Source: Alitta virens (Eukaryota; Annelida; Polychaeta; Phyllodocida; Nereididae). From it: a stretch of DNA of 64,000 nucleotides. The stretch covers positions 37,884,253 to 37,948,252 of the forward strand of contig OW028575.1 in NCBI GenBank assembly GCA_932294295.1, written 5' to 3'. The notes beneath the pieces were generated by a model, which saw nothing but the letters and a program-made list of their open reading frames with translations, did not search any database and was not told the DNA's origin. Of the stretch, positions 1 through 9,667 are shown one piece after another. Position 1 is the first letter of the stretch, and each line of letters starts with the position of its first letter. Both the position numbers and the translations under genes were made by a program.

Positions 1-1433
1 ATTAAACCCATTTTGCCCATTTTATACTCAGTGTATAAAGCTCAATGATAGCCAATAAAGTACAATTTAAGCAAGCAAATCTTCTATTTCTCCTTAAAGT
101 CACTGTTTTATGTATTTCTACTAATTTGGAATCCCTTGCGTTGAGCTTGTAAGAGGGTTTTGGCCAGGTTTTAACCCACTTTTGCCCGGGTTAAAACCCG
201 TTTTGCCTGGATTATACCCAAGTTTTACCCACTGGGCAAAATTGATTTAACCCTGGGTTAAAGTCCAACCCTGAAACAAACAAAACAAAGACCTACATAG
301 TTATCTTATGACGAGAACCATGTAATTGCTTCAGATATCTGAACGCTTGGTAGTTGCAAATTTAACCCACATCAATGCCGCTCAATGTTTGATTAAAGGG
401 TGACAGGTTGTTTATCTGTCTAATTGTGCTCATACATTGCTTTGTATCCACTTTGTCTAGACATTAACAAGGATTAAACCTTTTGCTCACATGACTCTTA
501 TTTCATTGCAATTGGCACACAGAAGGAATAAATCAACCCTAAAGGTCTTAATTGCAATTAGCATCCAGTAAAATATTATTATGCTACCTCTTCTTTATAA
601 TATGACCTTATTAATTTATTATTCCGTGCATTAACTAAGGAATGATTGCATTTGTTAGCCTACTGAAATACTTATACATTCATTTATCCATGCATACTTC
701 AGTTTCACACAAATGTCCACAGAAGGTTTCATTTGAAATTGACATTGAAACTACAAAAAGGGGTCATGCCAGATTGGAATAAACTAGGCAAGTTTCATTG
801 TGGCTGCAACCTGTGACACACCATTGTTAAAAAAACTTTTATATGATATTATCTCTGGTAAAATGAAACAATTAAGATACCAGTTTGCCAATCATGTTCC
901 TGTTGCAATAACTCATCAATTTGACATTTTATCTCTATTATCATATGAATATATCAATTTAATACTGAACATTTAAATTCCCTTATAAAAACTGTGATAT
1001 AGGTTATCACTACAACAAATGTTGTATTTTCATTTATGCTGCTCTGCTTGACATAGAGGTTTTCTATGAGCTCTACATGTCAGTAAAATGCATGTCATTG
1101 ATTTTCATTCATTCAAATCCGCAAAGGAATAGATCCGAAAATGTTATCCGATTGATTAGTTATAACAAACAAACACACTGGGAACCCAATGTTGGTTATT
1201 TGTAATTTTCTGGAGCTTAGTTTGTCACTGGAAAGTTGGCACTGTCATCTGAATTGCTGTAGTGATCCAGATCAATCACAATGACTATCCTATTAAGACA
1301 AAGGGTTCATGGTAGACTTGCGACAGCCTTGCTTTAATACGGTTATTTATGATGAGTGGGCATTGCACCTTTGATGTCATCATCATTATTCTGACCCAAG
1401 AAAAGTAGATATCTACGTTCCTATTAGGAGGGG
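1..1433. other. Gene-free left edge with a TTAACCC/TTTTGCCC-rich repeat
   Basis: I see no supported coding exon here. The first 260 bases hold degenerate, partly inverted copies of motifs such as TTAACCCA and TTTTGCCC (around 5-20, 170-200 and 220-258), with complementary GGGCAAA and GGGTTAAA further on. This looks like an old foldback repeat. The rest is AT-rich sequence without recognisable features. Confidence 0.5.
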
Positions 1434-1439
1434 TGGGCC

Positions 1440-1640
1440 CGGTGGGGGCCTATAATATTATAGCTCAGTGGTAGCGCAAAGGGCTTACAACCACTAGGTC
1501 CCAGGTTCAATTCCAAGTCGAAGCTAAGTTGGATGGCTGTTTCATCCGTCATCTCATTGCCATGGTCCCTGCCTGTCCTAATTAGCACAACAGGTGCAGA
1601 AATACAGGAAGTAAAGCCCTATTCCACCACCACCACCATG
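1440..1640 (+). repeat. tRNA-derived SINE (family A), copy 1
   Basis: The head has a Pol III A box (TAGCTCAGTGGTAGCG, about 1460) and B box (GGTTCAATTCC, about 1504), as in a tRNA gene. A non-tRNA body follows (GATGGCTGTTTCATCC ... CAGAAATACAGGAAGTAAAG) and a CCACCACC tail. The same body recurs at 37066-37160, 40836-41028 and 53138-53727, so this is a dispersed SINE and not a functional tRNA. It cannot fold as a full cloverleaf with an acceptor stem that I can see. Confidence 0.85.
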
Positions 1641-2375
1641 TTCCTATTAGGACAAAAGGGTGTATGGTATATTTACGACAGCAAAGCTTAGTCATTCATG
1701 CTGAGTGGGGTTGCACGAGTTTGCTATTGATGTCCTTATTAAATTCTGACCCAAGAAGTGTAGATATCAAAATATCAATGTGGCTTAGGAAACTATTTTG
1801 TGAAATATTTGTATTAAATTGCCACCATTTTCTTTCACACTGGATGAAAATTTACTTATTTGATTTCCTATGATGTAAATATTTCAATTTCCTAAGCCAC
1901 ATAGATATTTTAATCCATAGGAAGTCCAATCTGCCCAACAAAAAACATATATATAGGCCTATGCAAGCTTGCATCTGACTTTGTATGCAATGAAAATGCA
2001 CACTTCCTCAAGTTTTAAATCCAATTCCCAGCGTTCTGGCCTGTACTGATGATGGCTGAGCTATATTTACGGCTTTAAAATCTTTTCTAGTCATGGCTGT
2101 GACTGAAAGCTATCATTTCAGCAAGGAATATCACAAATCGGGGAACGAGTTTGATAAGGACTGTAAGACATCTCAAAATTCACATGTCTGTCCTTGACCT
2201 TGCAGGAACTCCAGCTGCAGTGTCACAGAAAACTGGCATCAAATTTATGCTATATAATGTGCCAGTGATTGCCTTTTCAATTATTTTATCATTGTGTATT
2301 GCATGTGCATTACATTATTAGCCATAGATGAAAATACACACCACAATAAAAACATAACCATGCATGAGAACTTAC

Positions 2376-2482
2376 ACTGTGTATGCAGGGCCTGAAGAAG
2401 CAGCCATCTGCTCTAGCTGTGGATTGCTATCTGGAATACTCTCCATGGCTTGACCTAATTCAAGATTATCTACATAATCCAT
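2376..2482 (-). CDS. First coding exon of an unidentified gene running off the left edge
   Basis: On the minus strand an exon runs from a good acceptor (AATTTTTACAG, exon starts 2489) to a strong donor (GTAAGT at 2370-2375). It contains an ATG at 2482 and 35 open codons plus two bases. The encoded start (MDYVDNLELGQAMESIPDSN, then PQLEQMAASSGPAYT) is acidic and low in hydrophobics, as in the N-termini of nuclear factors, but I do not recognise the protein. The remaining exons would lie left of position 1 or in 1-2375, where I could not identify them. A noncoding first exon ending at 3835 fits upstream. The call rests on splice signals and the open frame only. Confidence 0.45.
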
Positions 2483-3834
2483 TACTTAGCTGTAAAAATT
2501 ATAAAATGCATTTGGGTAGCACTGCCCAGAGTATTGTCCCATGAACCTAGACAGGCGACCAGCACCTGCAGGTTGTGCAGAACTGTTTACAGGCAGTCAG
2601 CCATAAAGGTATTCATAATGCGATGCGATGATGATCAGATCTGGGTCTTCGCTGCCGACACGGACATGAGCTCCAAACAATGTCCAAACCCAAGCAGGAT
2701 ATACTTCCAGGGTATTGTTTGTGTATTCCAGTTCCGCTGTTTTGGTGTCAATTCACGTCTTTGTTCATTGTTAGATGGACAACAAACTATGAAGGCAGTG
2801 GACTATTCCATTCCGGTTGCGGGAGGGAGGGCAGGTTTCTAGAACTATTCCAACAGGAGGCGCCACATGTCCGACAACCGGGTTAGTGTAAAATATAGAC
2901 CTGACGGAATATGCGGACCATTGTGAATCTCCACCAAGTTTAAAATGGCAATTTTCGCATGCATACCTTCGACACCGCGAACGGCTAATTAATCAGTTAA
3001 TAATGTACCATTAAGGCTTGCGTCTTTCAGACAGGCTTTGATCTTGGAGAAATTAGAGCAGGAGGGAACACTCGGAATTTGCAACATGACCATGCCCTAA
3101 TGAAAGTCTGTAGTACCTCAGATTCCACAGGTCTAAGGTGGAGTTTGACTTTGAATTCCTAATATTAAGCAATTAAGTATCAGGACAATAAAAGACCTTA
3201 CAATCAGCGTCGCGCTGGATGAGGGAAGGCAGTGGCCCTGGAAGTTGAATCTCCTACTCATTAGCTGGGAACTTTCCTCAGCATAAATTTCTTAGTCTAT
3301 GTAATTATTCACCCAATTAAATGTTTTATTTATTCCCACGTAAAAGCCAGTTATGTGGTCTACAATTAGAGACTCCTCCCGTGAAAATCCATATATGTTT
3401 GGTAGAGAGATATGGTTATAAGAAAATAAAGATGACAGTGTTTTTCACATTGCCGTTTTAAAAACCCAAATACCCATATAAAATATGCTAAAATGAAAGG
3501 AAAACTTAATTATGGCCAACAAAATTATATAAGCTATATTCACGGCTTGCTGTGGTATGTCTACTAAATATTAAGATAAACACCACACACTTTATTGGCA
3601 TTAACATAGCAATTACTTGACAACTTTGCATCTGTAAAATTAAAATGTAAGTGTATTTATCCATAAGGTTGTCACCTAATATCATAATCAGTATGTTTTT
3701 TTTTGTTGTTTTTTTAGTGCTTTAGTGCTCAGAAAAACCAAATTATGTGAATTAGAGAATAAAATGAATATGCGTGTAACTTTTTAATACCTATATTCCA
3801 TCCTGTTCTAATTTCTCCAAGTTTATATACCTAC

Positions 3835-3890
3835 CTTCATTTTCAGGAATCAGGCGGTTACGTTCCGCGCTTCCGCGTAGTCCACAGTTT
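3835..3890 (-). other. Putative noncoding first exon of the leftward gene
   Basis: On the minus strand, GC-richer sequence (GCGGAAGCGCGGAACG) leads into a donor ATGAAG|GTAGGTAT at 3835/3834. Joined to the exon at 2489 it would put a short upstream ORF (ATG just before the donor) overlapping the main ATG in another frame. The 5' end is a guess set just below the CRE. Confidence 0.3.
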
Positions 3891-3899
3891 ATCTGATGA

Positions 3900-3931
3900 C
3901 CAATGACGTCACATTCTGCGCCATTTTCCAT
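3900..3931. promoter_or_regulatory. CCAAT-CRE core of a probable bidirectional promoter
   Basis: A CCAAT box overlaps a perfect CRE (CCAATGACGTCA, 3900-3911). It is followed by GCGCCATTTTCC (YY1/E2F-like, 3919-3930) and a second TGACG half-site at 3931. It sits between the leftward donor at 3835 and the rightward first exon ending at 4128, in one of the few GC-richer, CpG-containing patches of the window. No TATA box is evident. NF-Y and CREB/ATF sites are typical of divergent housekeeping promoters; the assignment is inference. Confidence 0.45.
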
Positions 3932-4110
3932 GACGTTTTCAGCATCGTACACATTGAGTGTCCTGGTTTGGAGATTTGAAAGCCTGTCTACTTGACATCG
4001 CATAGGGATGAATGCGTTTGTGGTGAGGAAATAAATATATATTCATTTCACCAACTCCACTGGTTGCGGCCCGCGTAATAAGCCCTGGCTGCTGCCATGT
4101 CGGGGCTGTC

Positions 4111-4128
4111 ATGTCAATGTTAGTGATG
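4111..4128 (+). CDS. Zinc-finger gene exon 1 (start exon)
   Basis: ATG at 4111 gives MSMLVM and then a donor GTGAGT at 4129, joining in phase 0 to exon 2. An earlier ATG at 4096 meets a stop after eight codons and would act as a short upstream ORF. The start is inferred from position and phase. Confidence 0.45.
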
Positions 4129-7100
4129 GTGAGTGTGTGTCTGTCAGAATGTGGATCTGCTGATCCAACTCTGCTTGCCTTACTGCCCTTACTGGGCCTT
4201 AGCCTTGTTATTATACATTAGGTGCAGCGTATGCAGGTCGTTTATCGTTGTTGTGATTGCATAAATATGATAAAGTTGAGACATGGTGATCAATAGTACT
4301 CGGGTCTTCTAGTGGAGACCTGACATTGACAAGCAGGCAATTGCTGATATTAATTATTGCATGTAACTGCAAACAATAAATACATTTTATCAAAATTCAC
4401 CCTGATGCTGTCAATGACCTAATTGTTAAATTGAATTTGTTCCTATGTTGCAAATTAAAATTTATGGTATATCCATGATAATATTATATTGATGTTCTCA
4501 ATACAGCAGACGTCAGTGAAATTTGAGCGTTAAAACGCGTTAGGGGCGATTCAAAAACATTTTTTTACTGACAACGATACATCTATAGGACCCTCTGAGC
4601 CCATCTAAAATCTTTCTCAGTCAGAATGCTTTGGAAACCCTCCTTAATGTTGTTATTATCACCCATAACAACTATGAACATGAGCTTTACTTGTGCAGCA
4701 TCTGTTATGCTTTCTTTTTTTTTCCAGACGCACAGCAGTATTCGTGTGAAGGGCACAGAAAATAATTATGATCCAGTCGTATGTCAAAGTTCTGACCCAG
4801 AATGTGCAGATAAACCACTTCATATGCACTGTCCATTTTGCATCAGGACAGAAAGTTTTACGGATCCTGTTATCCTAAGGGCGCATTACAGAGTGAAGCA
4901 TGTTGACAAGGGCATCGACTTTGCTGGTGAGATTTAGTTTTCCAGGTTAATTTTGACATTGCTTCTTATAATTCTTTTATGTAGGATGTAAAAAAAACAG
5001 TGAAAATGTTAGTGAAGCTAGTTTAGGATTGTCAGAAATTTTAGATGCTTAGAGCAATGTAAATTGTACCACAGAGTAAATATGGCCATATTTTTAATGG
5101 AGATATATCACATCCAATTGAAATAAATAGCCAGTTATATAGTTCCCGGAAATACTTTTTGCAATGGGAATGGTCTTCAAATTTTTTGCACTTTTCATTC
5201 ATTAGGTCTGAAAATGCTCAGATGCTGTGATCATTGTGACATCATTGGGACAATCAAAGGGATGAAGGAGTTCAAAGGTGCTCACTGGCATTGCTACAAA
5301 TGCAGAAATGGTTTCAACAGAAGGGACGAGGCTCTCAAGCATTACCGAACACACTTTCGTAATCCTATGACGACATTCCAGATTCAGGTGGCGCAGGTAG
5401 AATTTTTGTGATGCCTTCAATTAGTCAATATAGAACTTACTGTACTTAACAGTTCACATATTATTTGGGATGGTCAGGGCATTTCAATGGGTAGATATAA
5501 TATGTGAAGGAAAGAGAGCAATACCCTGAGGAATCACAGAATCACCTTTTGCAGACAAACTGAAATTGCCAACAATTCAAGACATAGCGTTGGCACAGCA
5601 TTATTGTTCCAAAAATCCTTTTAGACTCGGTGTCTTTTTTGTGAACATGATGTGTATACGAAGCTGTTGGTTCTTGCAAGTTTATTAATTTCACACTGGG
5701 TTGTTGCACCAAGTATTTAATTATATTGTTACTCATTTTGAAACCTTTTGCAGGAGGTGAACACAGGATCCCAATCAACAGATCATACAGTGGAAGACAG
5801 AGTCATGACAACAGAAACTATCTCGGTTGATGATTTAGTAACCATCCATCCAGCTTTAACTGAAGCAGTTATGACATCCAGTCCAGCTGACACACGTAAG
5901 ACTGAGTATTGTCGCTTTTCTCTTGATTAGTGATTGTTTTATCACTCAGTGGCAGCAGTGCCATTTAGACCTTGGCCACAAGTAGTGGTGGCAGCCATGG
6001 AGCCCAAGGTAATTTATGCATACTTGCATATATTTTGCAATTTCTGACTGATTAATGCTCTTTGTAACCCCTTAGGGGAAAATGAATGTACTCTTGTTTT
6101 TGAAAGGCTTTTGTTGGAGTCACTCTGAAGTCCAGGAGGCACCTCAGCAGCGACACACCATGTCTTGGAGGTGTCCCCTCATATTACATATACAATGAAT
6201 ATATTATGTCTTGCATATATGTTATGATAAACTGTAGTTGATATATGTAATATGAAATAAATGATTCTGAGTTGTCAGTTCTGGGGCTTCAATGATAGGC
6301 AGCTTCAACTGATTGAGTTACCCATTTTAAAAAGTGTTTTTCACCCTAAGTCCCACACGCACCATCACATGTAGGAATTCCAAAGTGTCGCTTGCTTCGT
6401 CTATTATGAAAATAAACCATATCCACAGAATGGTTTATGAATAAATAGGTCAATTTTTTTCAGCGTTTCAAGTGTTTAACAAATTAAGCATATTATCTTT
6501 TATTGATTCAGTGGCAGCTAATGAAACCGTTGGAACCACAGAAGGATCAACCATCATGATAATTCAAGAAGATCAGTTTGACAGGAGTAACGTAGAAAGA
6601 GTCTTGAGCATCAGTCCAGTTGACGTGAGTTGTGTATCTCAATTTAGTGACCACTTTATCGTACATGCAATATGTTAGAAACCTAATTAAGGATTCATCA
6701 ATTTGCTGAAAAACCTTAGAAAACACATCCTTTAAGATTCATATTATGTATTTTGGACTGAATCAGTGTAATTTACCACACACTGAGGGCACACCATATA
6801 ATTAAGACAAGTTAGTTTGGCCAGTTGTGGTCCTAACGTCGTTCTACAATTATTTTGGGAGTGTATATCATCACTGTCTTGAGTTACTGAACATTCTGTG
6901 GACCTTACAAAATGAATGAATGTATCTTCAGGATGAAGTGAGAAGCTGTCGAAAATTATGGCTTAGATAAACTGAAGGTGACTGGTATGAGCTTATCATG
7001 AATCAGTTTTGCTTATTTCACACAGCAATCAACACATGCAGAGTTAGAGTCACACTTTAACAACTTGGAAGCTAACTACAAGAATTTGGAACAGGAAAAA

Positions 7101-7845
7101 GACAGAATGGAAGAGGAGTACCTAAATGAAATCACTCACTTGAAACAGAAGGTAATTTATTTAAATTTAGTCGTTTTTTTAACAGATAGATGTTGCAGTG
7201 ACTCGGCAGTGCTCATATTTTTCTGTCAATTAAATATGCGAAAAAATTGTTTTGTAGATTGAATCTCAAGATGAAGATATTGTTCGTCTTCAGAAACGTG
7301 AACAAGAATTACTTGAGCAACTCAGTGTTCCTTTAGACGACCGAATACAAGAACTTCTTGTGTCGTTGAAATCACAACATGAGGATCTATTGCATCAACA
7401 GCTTGCCCAGTTAAGTCGAACCTACATCCAGTCCTCTGCTACAAACTCATATTTTGTTATAAGTAAACCAAATGCAGAGCTTGCCGATTACTCAGAACAT
7501 GGGATAGTGGTCATTCCCAGTGTTTCCAGTGACAATGCGAGTTCTGTTTTGTCAGTATCAGATGCTGTAATGGGTAGTGTTAACAGCCCAGCAAGAGAAG
7601 GGGAACAATTCATTGAAGCTGACGAACTGGAACACAAGCAAATTGCCAGTGTGAAAGAAAACGGCCAAATTGAAATTACTGTAACATCACCTGCCATACA
7701 TACGGAAACTGATGATAACCTGCAAGACAATTCCAATCTTGATATTGAAATGGTCCATCACCAAAGCGACATTATGGACACGCAAGATGTTAGTACAAAT
7801 TCAATAGAGGATGCTTCCCCTCCTGCTAAGCAGAAAAAGACGTAA
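4111..7845 (+). CDS. C2H2 zinc-finger / coiled-coil protein, 7 exons
   Basis: Joined exons 4111-4128, 4728-4926, 5206-5396, 5754-5895, 6512-6624, 7026-7151 and 7258-7845 give 1377 nt, 458 residues, with every junction in phase. Residues 41-64 form a C2H2 finger (C41, C44, H59, H64). Residues 80-101 hold an extra Cys/His cluster (C80, C83, H99, H101), and 102-122 a second classical finger (C102, C105, H118, H122). Residues about 222-290 are a charged heptad-like coiled coil. The tail is acidic and Ser-rich and ends in a basic SPPAKQKKT that could be a nuclear signal. A nuclear DNA- or RNA-binding role is likely but I do not recognise the orthologue. Exon 1 is the weakest part. Tail-to-tail with TTC28. 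Confidence 0.8.
4728..4926 (+). CDS. Zinc-finger gene exon 2, first C2H2 finger
   Basis: Acceptor TTTTTTTTTCCAG, donor GCTG|GTGAG, ends in phase 1. Encodes the finger C41-x2-C44-x14-H59-x4-H64. Confidence 0.85.
5206..5396 (+). CDS. Zinc-finger gene exon 3, Cys/His cluster and second finger
   Basis: Acceptor TTCATTAG. Two in-frame donors nine bases apart are possible (GATTCAG|GTGGCG at 5387 and GCGCAG|GTAGAA at 5396), so a three-residue length variant is possible. Encodes CCDHC ... HWHCYKC and the finger ending at H122. Confidence 0.85.
5754..5895 (+). CDS. Zinc-finger gene exon 4, acidic linker
   Basis: Acceptor CCTTTTGCAG|GAG|GTG, where a second AG three bases on offers NAGNAG slippage. 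Donor ACAC|GTAAGA, phase 1. Encodes a Thr/Ser/Val-rich linker. Confidence 0.75.
6180..6255. repeat. Short perfect inverted repeat in intron 4 of the zinc-finger gene
   Basis: TCATATTACATATA (6180-6193) and TATATGTAATATGA (6242-6255) are exact reverse complements about 48 bases apart. Probably a tiny foldback element or a transcript hairpin. Confidence 0.5.
6512..6624 (+). CDS. Zinc-finger gene exon 5
   Basis: Acceptor ATTGATTCAG at 6511. An alternative acceptor at 6463 (TTTTTTTCAG) adds exactly 48 bases in the same frame, so either or both may be used. Donor GTTGAC|GTGAGT, phase 0. Encodes a Val/Ile-rich stretch (GSTIMIIQEDQFDRSNVERV). Confidence 0.7.
7026..7151 (+). CDS. Zinc-finger gene exon 6, coiled coil
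   Basis: Acceptor TTTCACACAG, donor AAG|GTAATT, phase 0 on both sides (42 codons). Glu/Lys/Leu-rich heptads (LEANYKNLEQEKDRMEEEYL). Confidence 0.85.
7258..7845 (+). CDS. Zinc-finger gene last exon, end of coiled coil and acidic tail
   Basis: Acceptor TTGTTTTGTAG, stop TAA at 7843-7845. Continues the coiled coil (RLQKREQELLEQL), then a Ser/Asp/Glu-rich tail and a basic C-terminus. Confidence 0.9.
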   Translation: MESQDEDIVRLQKREQELLEQLSVPLDDRIQELLVSLKSQHEDLLHQQLAQLSRTYIQSSATNSYFVISKPNAELADYSEHGIVVIPSVSSDNASSVLSVSDAVMGSVNSPAREGEQFIEADELEHKQIASVKENGQIEITVTSPAIHTETDDNLQDNSNLDIEMVHHQSDIMDTQDVSTNSIEDASPPAKQKKT

Positions 7846-8082
7846 AAGACTTAAAATGCAAATTTCATCATAACAAGTCATTCAACACCTCATTGTATAG
7901 CCTAACATTCAGAATAAGCAAATGATGTACGTTTTGTAATCGGTTCATTTCTGTGTGGTTGAATGATAAAAAGTATTTAATTTTAAAAAGAATGTTTACA
8001 TTGTATATAACTTTCATTGCTTTTTCATTTGCTGCATGTCTTGTCAATAATATGGTCTCATTAGTATTCCTTGTTTTCTTCT

Positions 8083-8088
8083 AATAAA
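8083..8088 (+). terminator. Poly(A) signal of the zinc-finger gene
   Basis: Canonical AATAAA about 240 bases after the stop codon, giving a plausible short 3' UTR. Confidence 0.65.
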
Positions 8089-8109
8089 ATATTGACAGTA
8101 TGATACACA

Positions 8110-9320
8110 CATGTGATTTCTTGAAAAGGTACCCTTGCGGCATTTCTGCCCACAATTTATAATTAGGTACATTAGTGTAGGTAAACCCACATAATAAAGA
8201 CTAAAGTTGAGATTTCCGAGTCCAAGTCAGAAATGTTACTGAATTTAATAATAGCTCAGTGCATAGGCATGTTGTATCAGGGGGCGATTACCCTGGCCAT
8301 GGGGTCAAGAGCCTGGGAATTACTGTGGTGTGACCAGAAAGCAAGGATTAACTTACCTGTTGTACGGGCACTAACAGAAATTATGGGGATATCCGATGTG
8401 ATGTCACATTTTCACTAGAGGTCATTTGGCTGGCAAGAATTATAATGGGGAGACTGACTCAAGTTTTCATGTAAGATGGCTTAGAGGTTGCTTTGCAAGA
8501 CAAATTTCACACTGATGAAATACAAAAACTGAAGTCTTGGGGCTAATGTATTATGTATGTGATTCTGTTAGACCAAAGTGAGCTGCCAGGGTCATTTTGC
8601 ACGTTGGTAAGCTAGTAGCCCAACATAAGCTACCTACTGTTGTGCCTACATTGGCCCAACATGTTAGCTCAATGTCAGTTTTAGCCATGGTTGCAACATT
8701 AAGACAGGTCTCTGTTCACAATAAGGGTTTGGTCGCTCCTTGGAAATGATGATAGTATCTTAAATAGCTACCCTCTTCTAAAAGATAAAATGCATTCTGC
8801 ATTGTTGTTGATTTTTATATTGGGGAATAACGGGGATGAAGGGGCAATCTTAATAGATTTAATTATGTTTTAAAATAATCTCTGACACACAGAAAAGTGT
8901 CACACATACTGAATGTAGCTTAACATGAAATACTGAGTTGATCTGAAACCTCCCTATGCTGTGTGAGAAGCGAAACTATTGACCATCCCATAAGTCTGAT
9001 GAACTCGCTGCTTTTGTGGCAGAGGCCTGGCAGAGCGAAATGAGCGGCATTGGCTGTCCTATGATGGGAGGTTGGGAGTGGGACCTATTTGGCTGGACGA
9101 AATGAGGGTGGTCCACATGGCCTCAAAGTTGGTGGTCTGTTAGTCATGTGAGGGTGATCAATGCGAGGTGTTGACCCTGCATGCTGATTCCCCTGTATAC
9201 AGTTCAGTACTGTACTGACTGAACATTAATCTGTGCTATGTCAAACATGGTATTTTAGCCATCACCTAATGCAATGAAGGCAATAAATTAAACGAAATAA
9301 AATGGATTACATTATTTAAG
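8110..9320. other. Intergenic stretch between two convergent genes
   Basis: Lies between the 3' ends of the zinc-finger gene (plus) and TTC28 (minus). Short open frames here have no recognisable domains or splice support. I see no other feature. Confidence 0.5.
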
Positions 9321-9324
9321 TTTG

Positions 9325-9330
9325 TTTATT
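9325..9330 (-). terminator. Candidate poly(A) signal of TTC28
   Basis: AATAAA on the minus strand, about 340 bases downstream of the TTC28 stop at 9668. Chosen by position only. Confidence 0.45.
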
Positions 9331-9667
9331 AAAATAATAAATAACAAGACTCATGGCAGGGGAAGACTCCAAAAACACAAATAAAAGTACTCCAAAGACC
9401 CCTAGGTGGGAATATTTATATAAAATGTACGCAATCTGTCAGCCCCCTTCCCCCAAATAGAAATCCCACCCAAGATCCACCCCTGCATGAGTTCCATTAC
9501 ATTGCACACCATTTTCTTAGTGTATAAAATACAAGAGTGATATTTTACACATTAAAATGTAGGAAAATCATTTACAGACATTAGCTAGCTTGAGTGACTG
9601 GTCATTGATGTTTGCAGGTGATTTATATGAACACAATTAATGACTGTACATAGAAATTGTATTTACA

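Noticed and set aside
1440..1530. Functional tRNA gene
   Set aside because: A and B boxes are present, but no acceptor stem is seen and the same head is joined to a repeated non-tRNA body elsewhere: a SINE.
9000..9170. Open stretch resembling a transposase fragment (GWEWDLFGW)
   Set aside because: Too short, stops in both directions, no family recognised.
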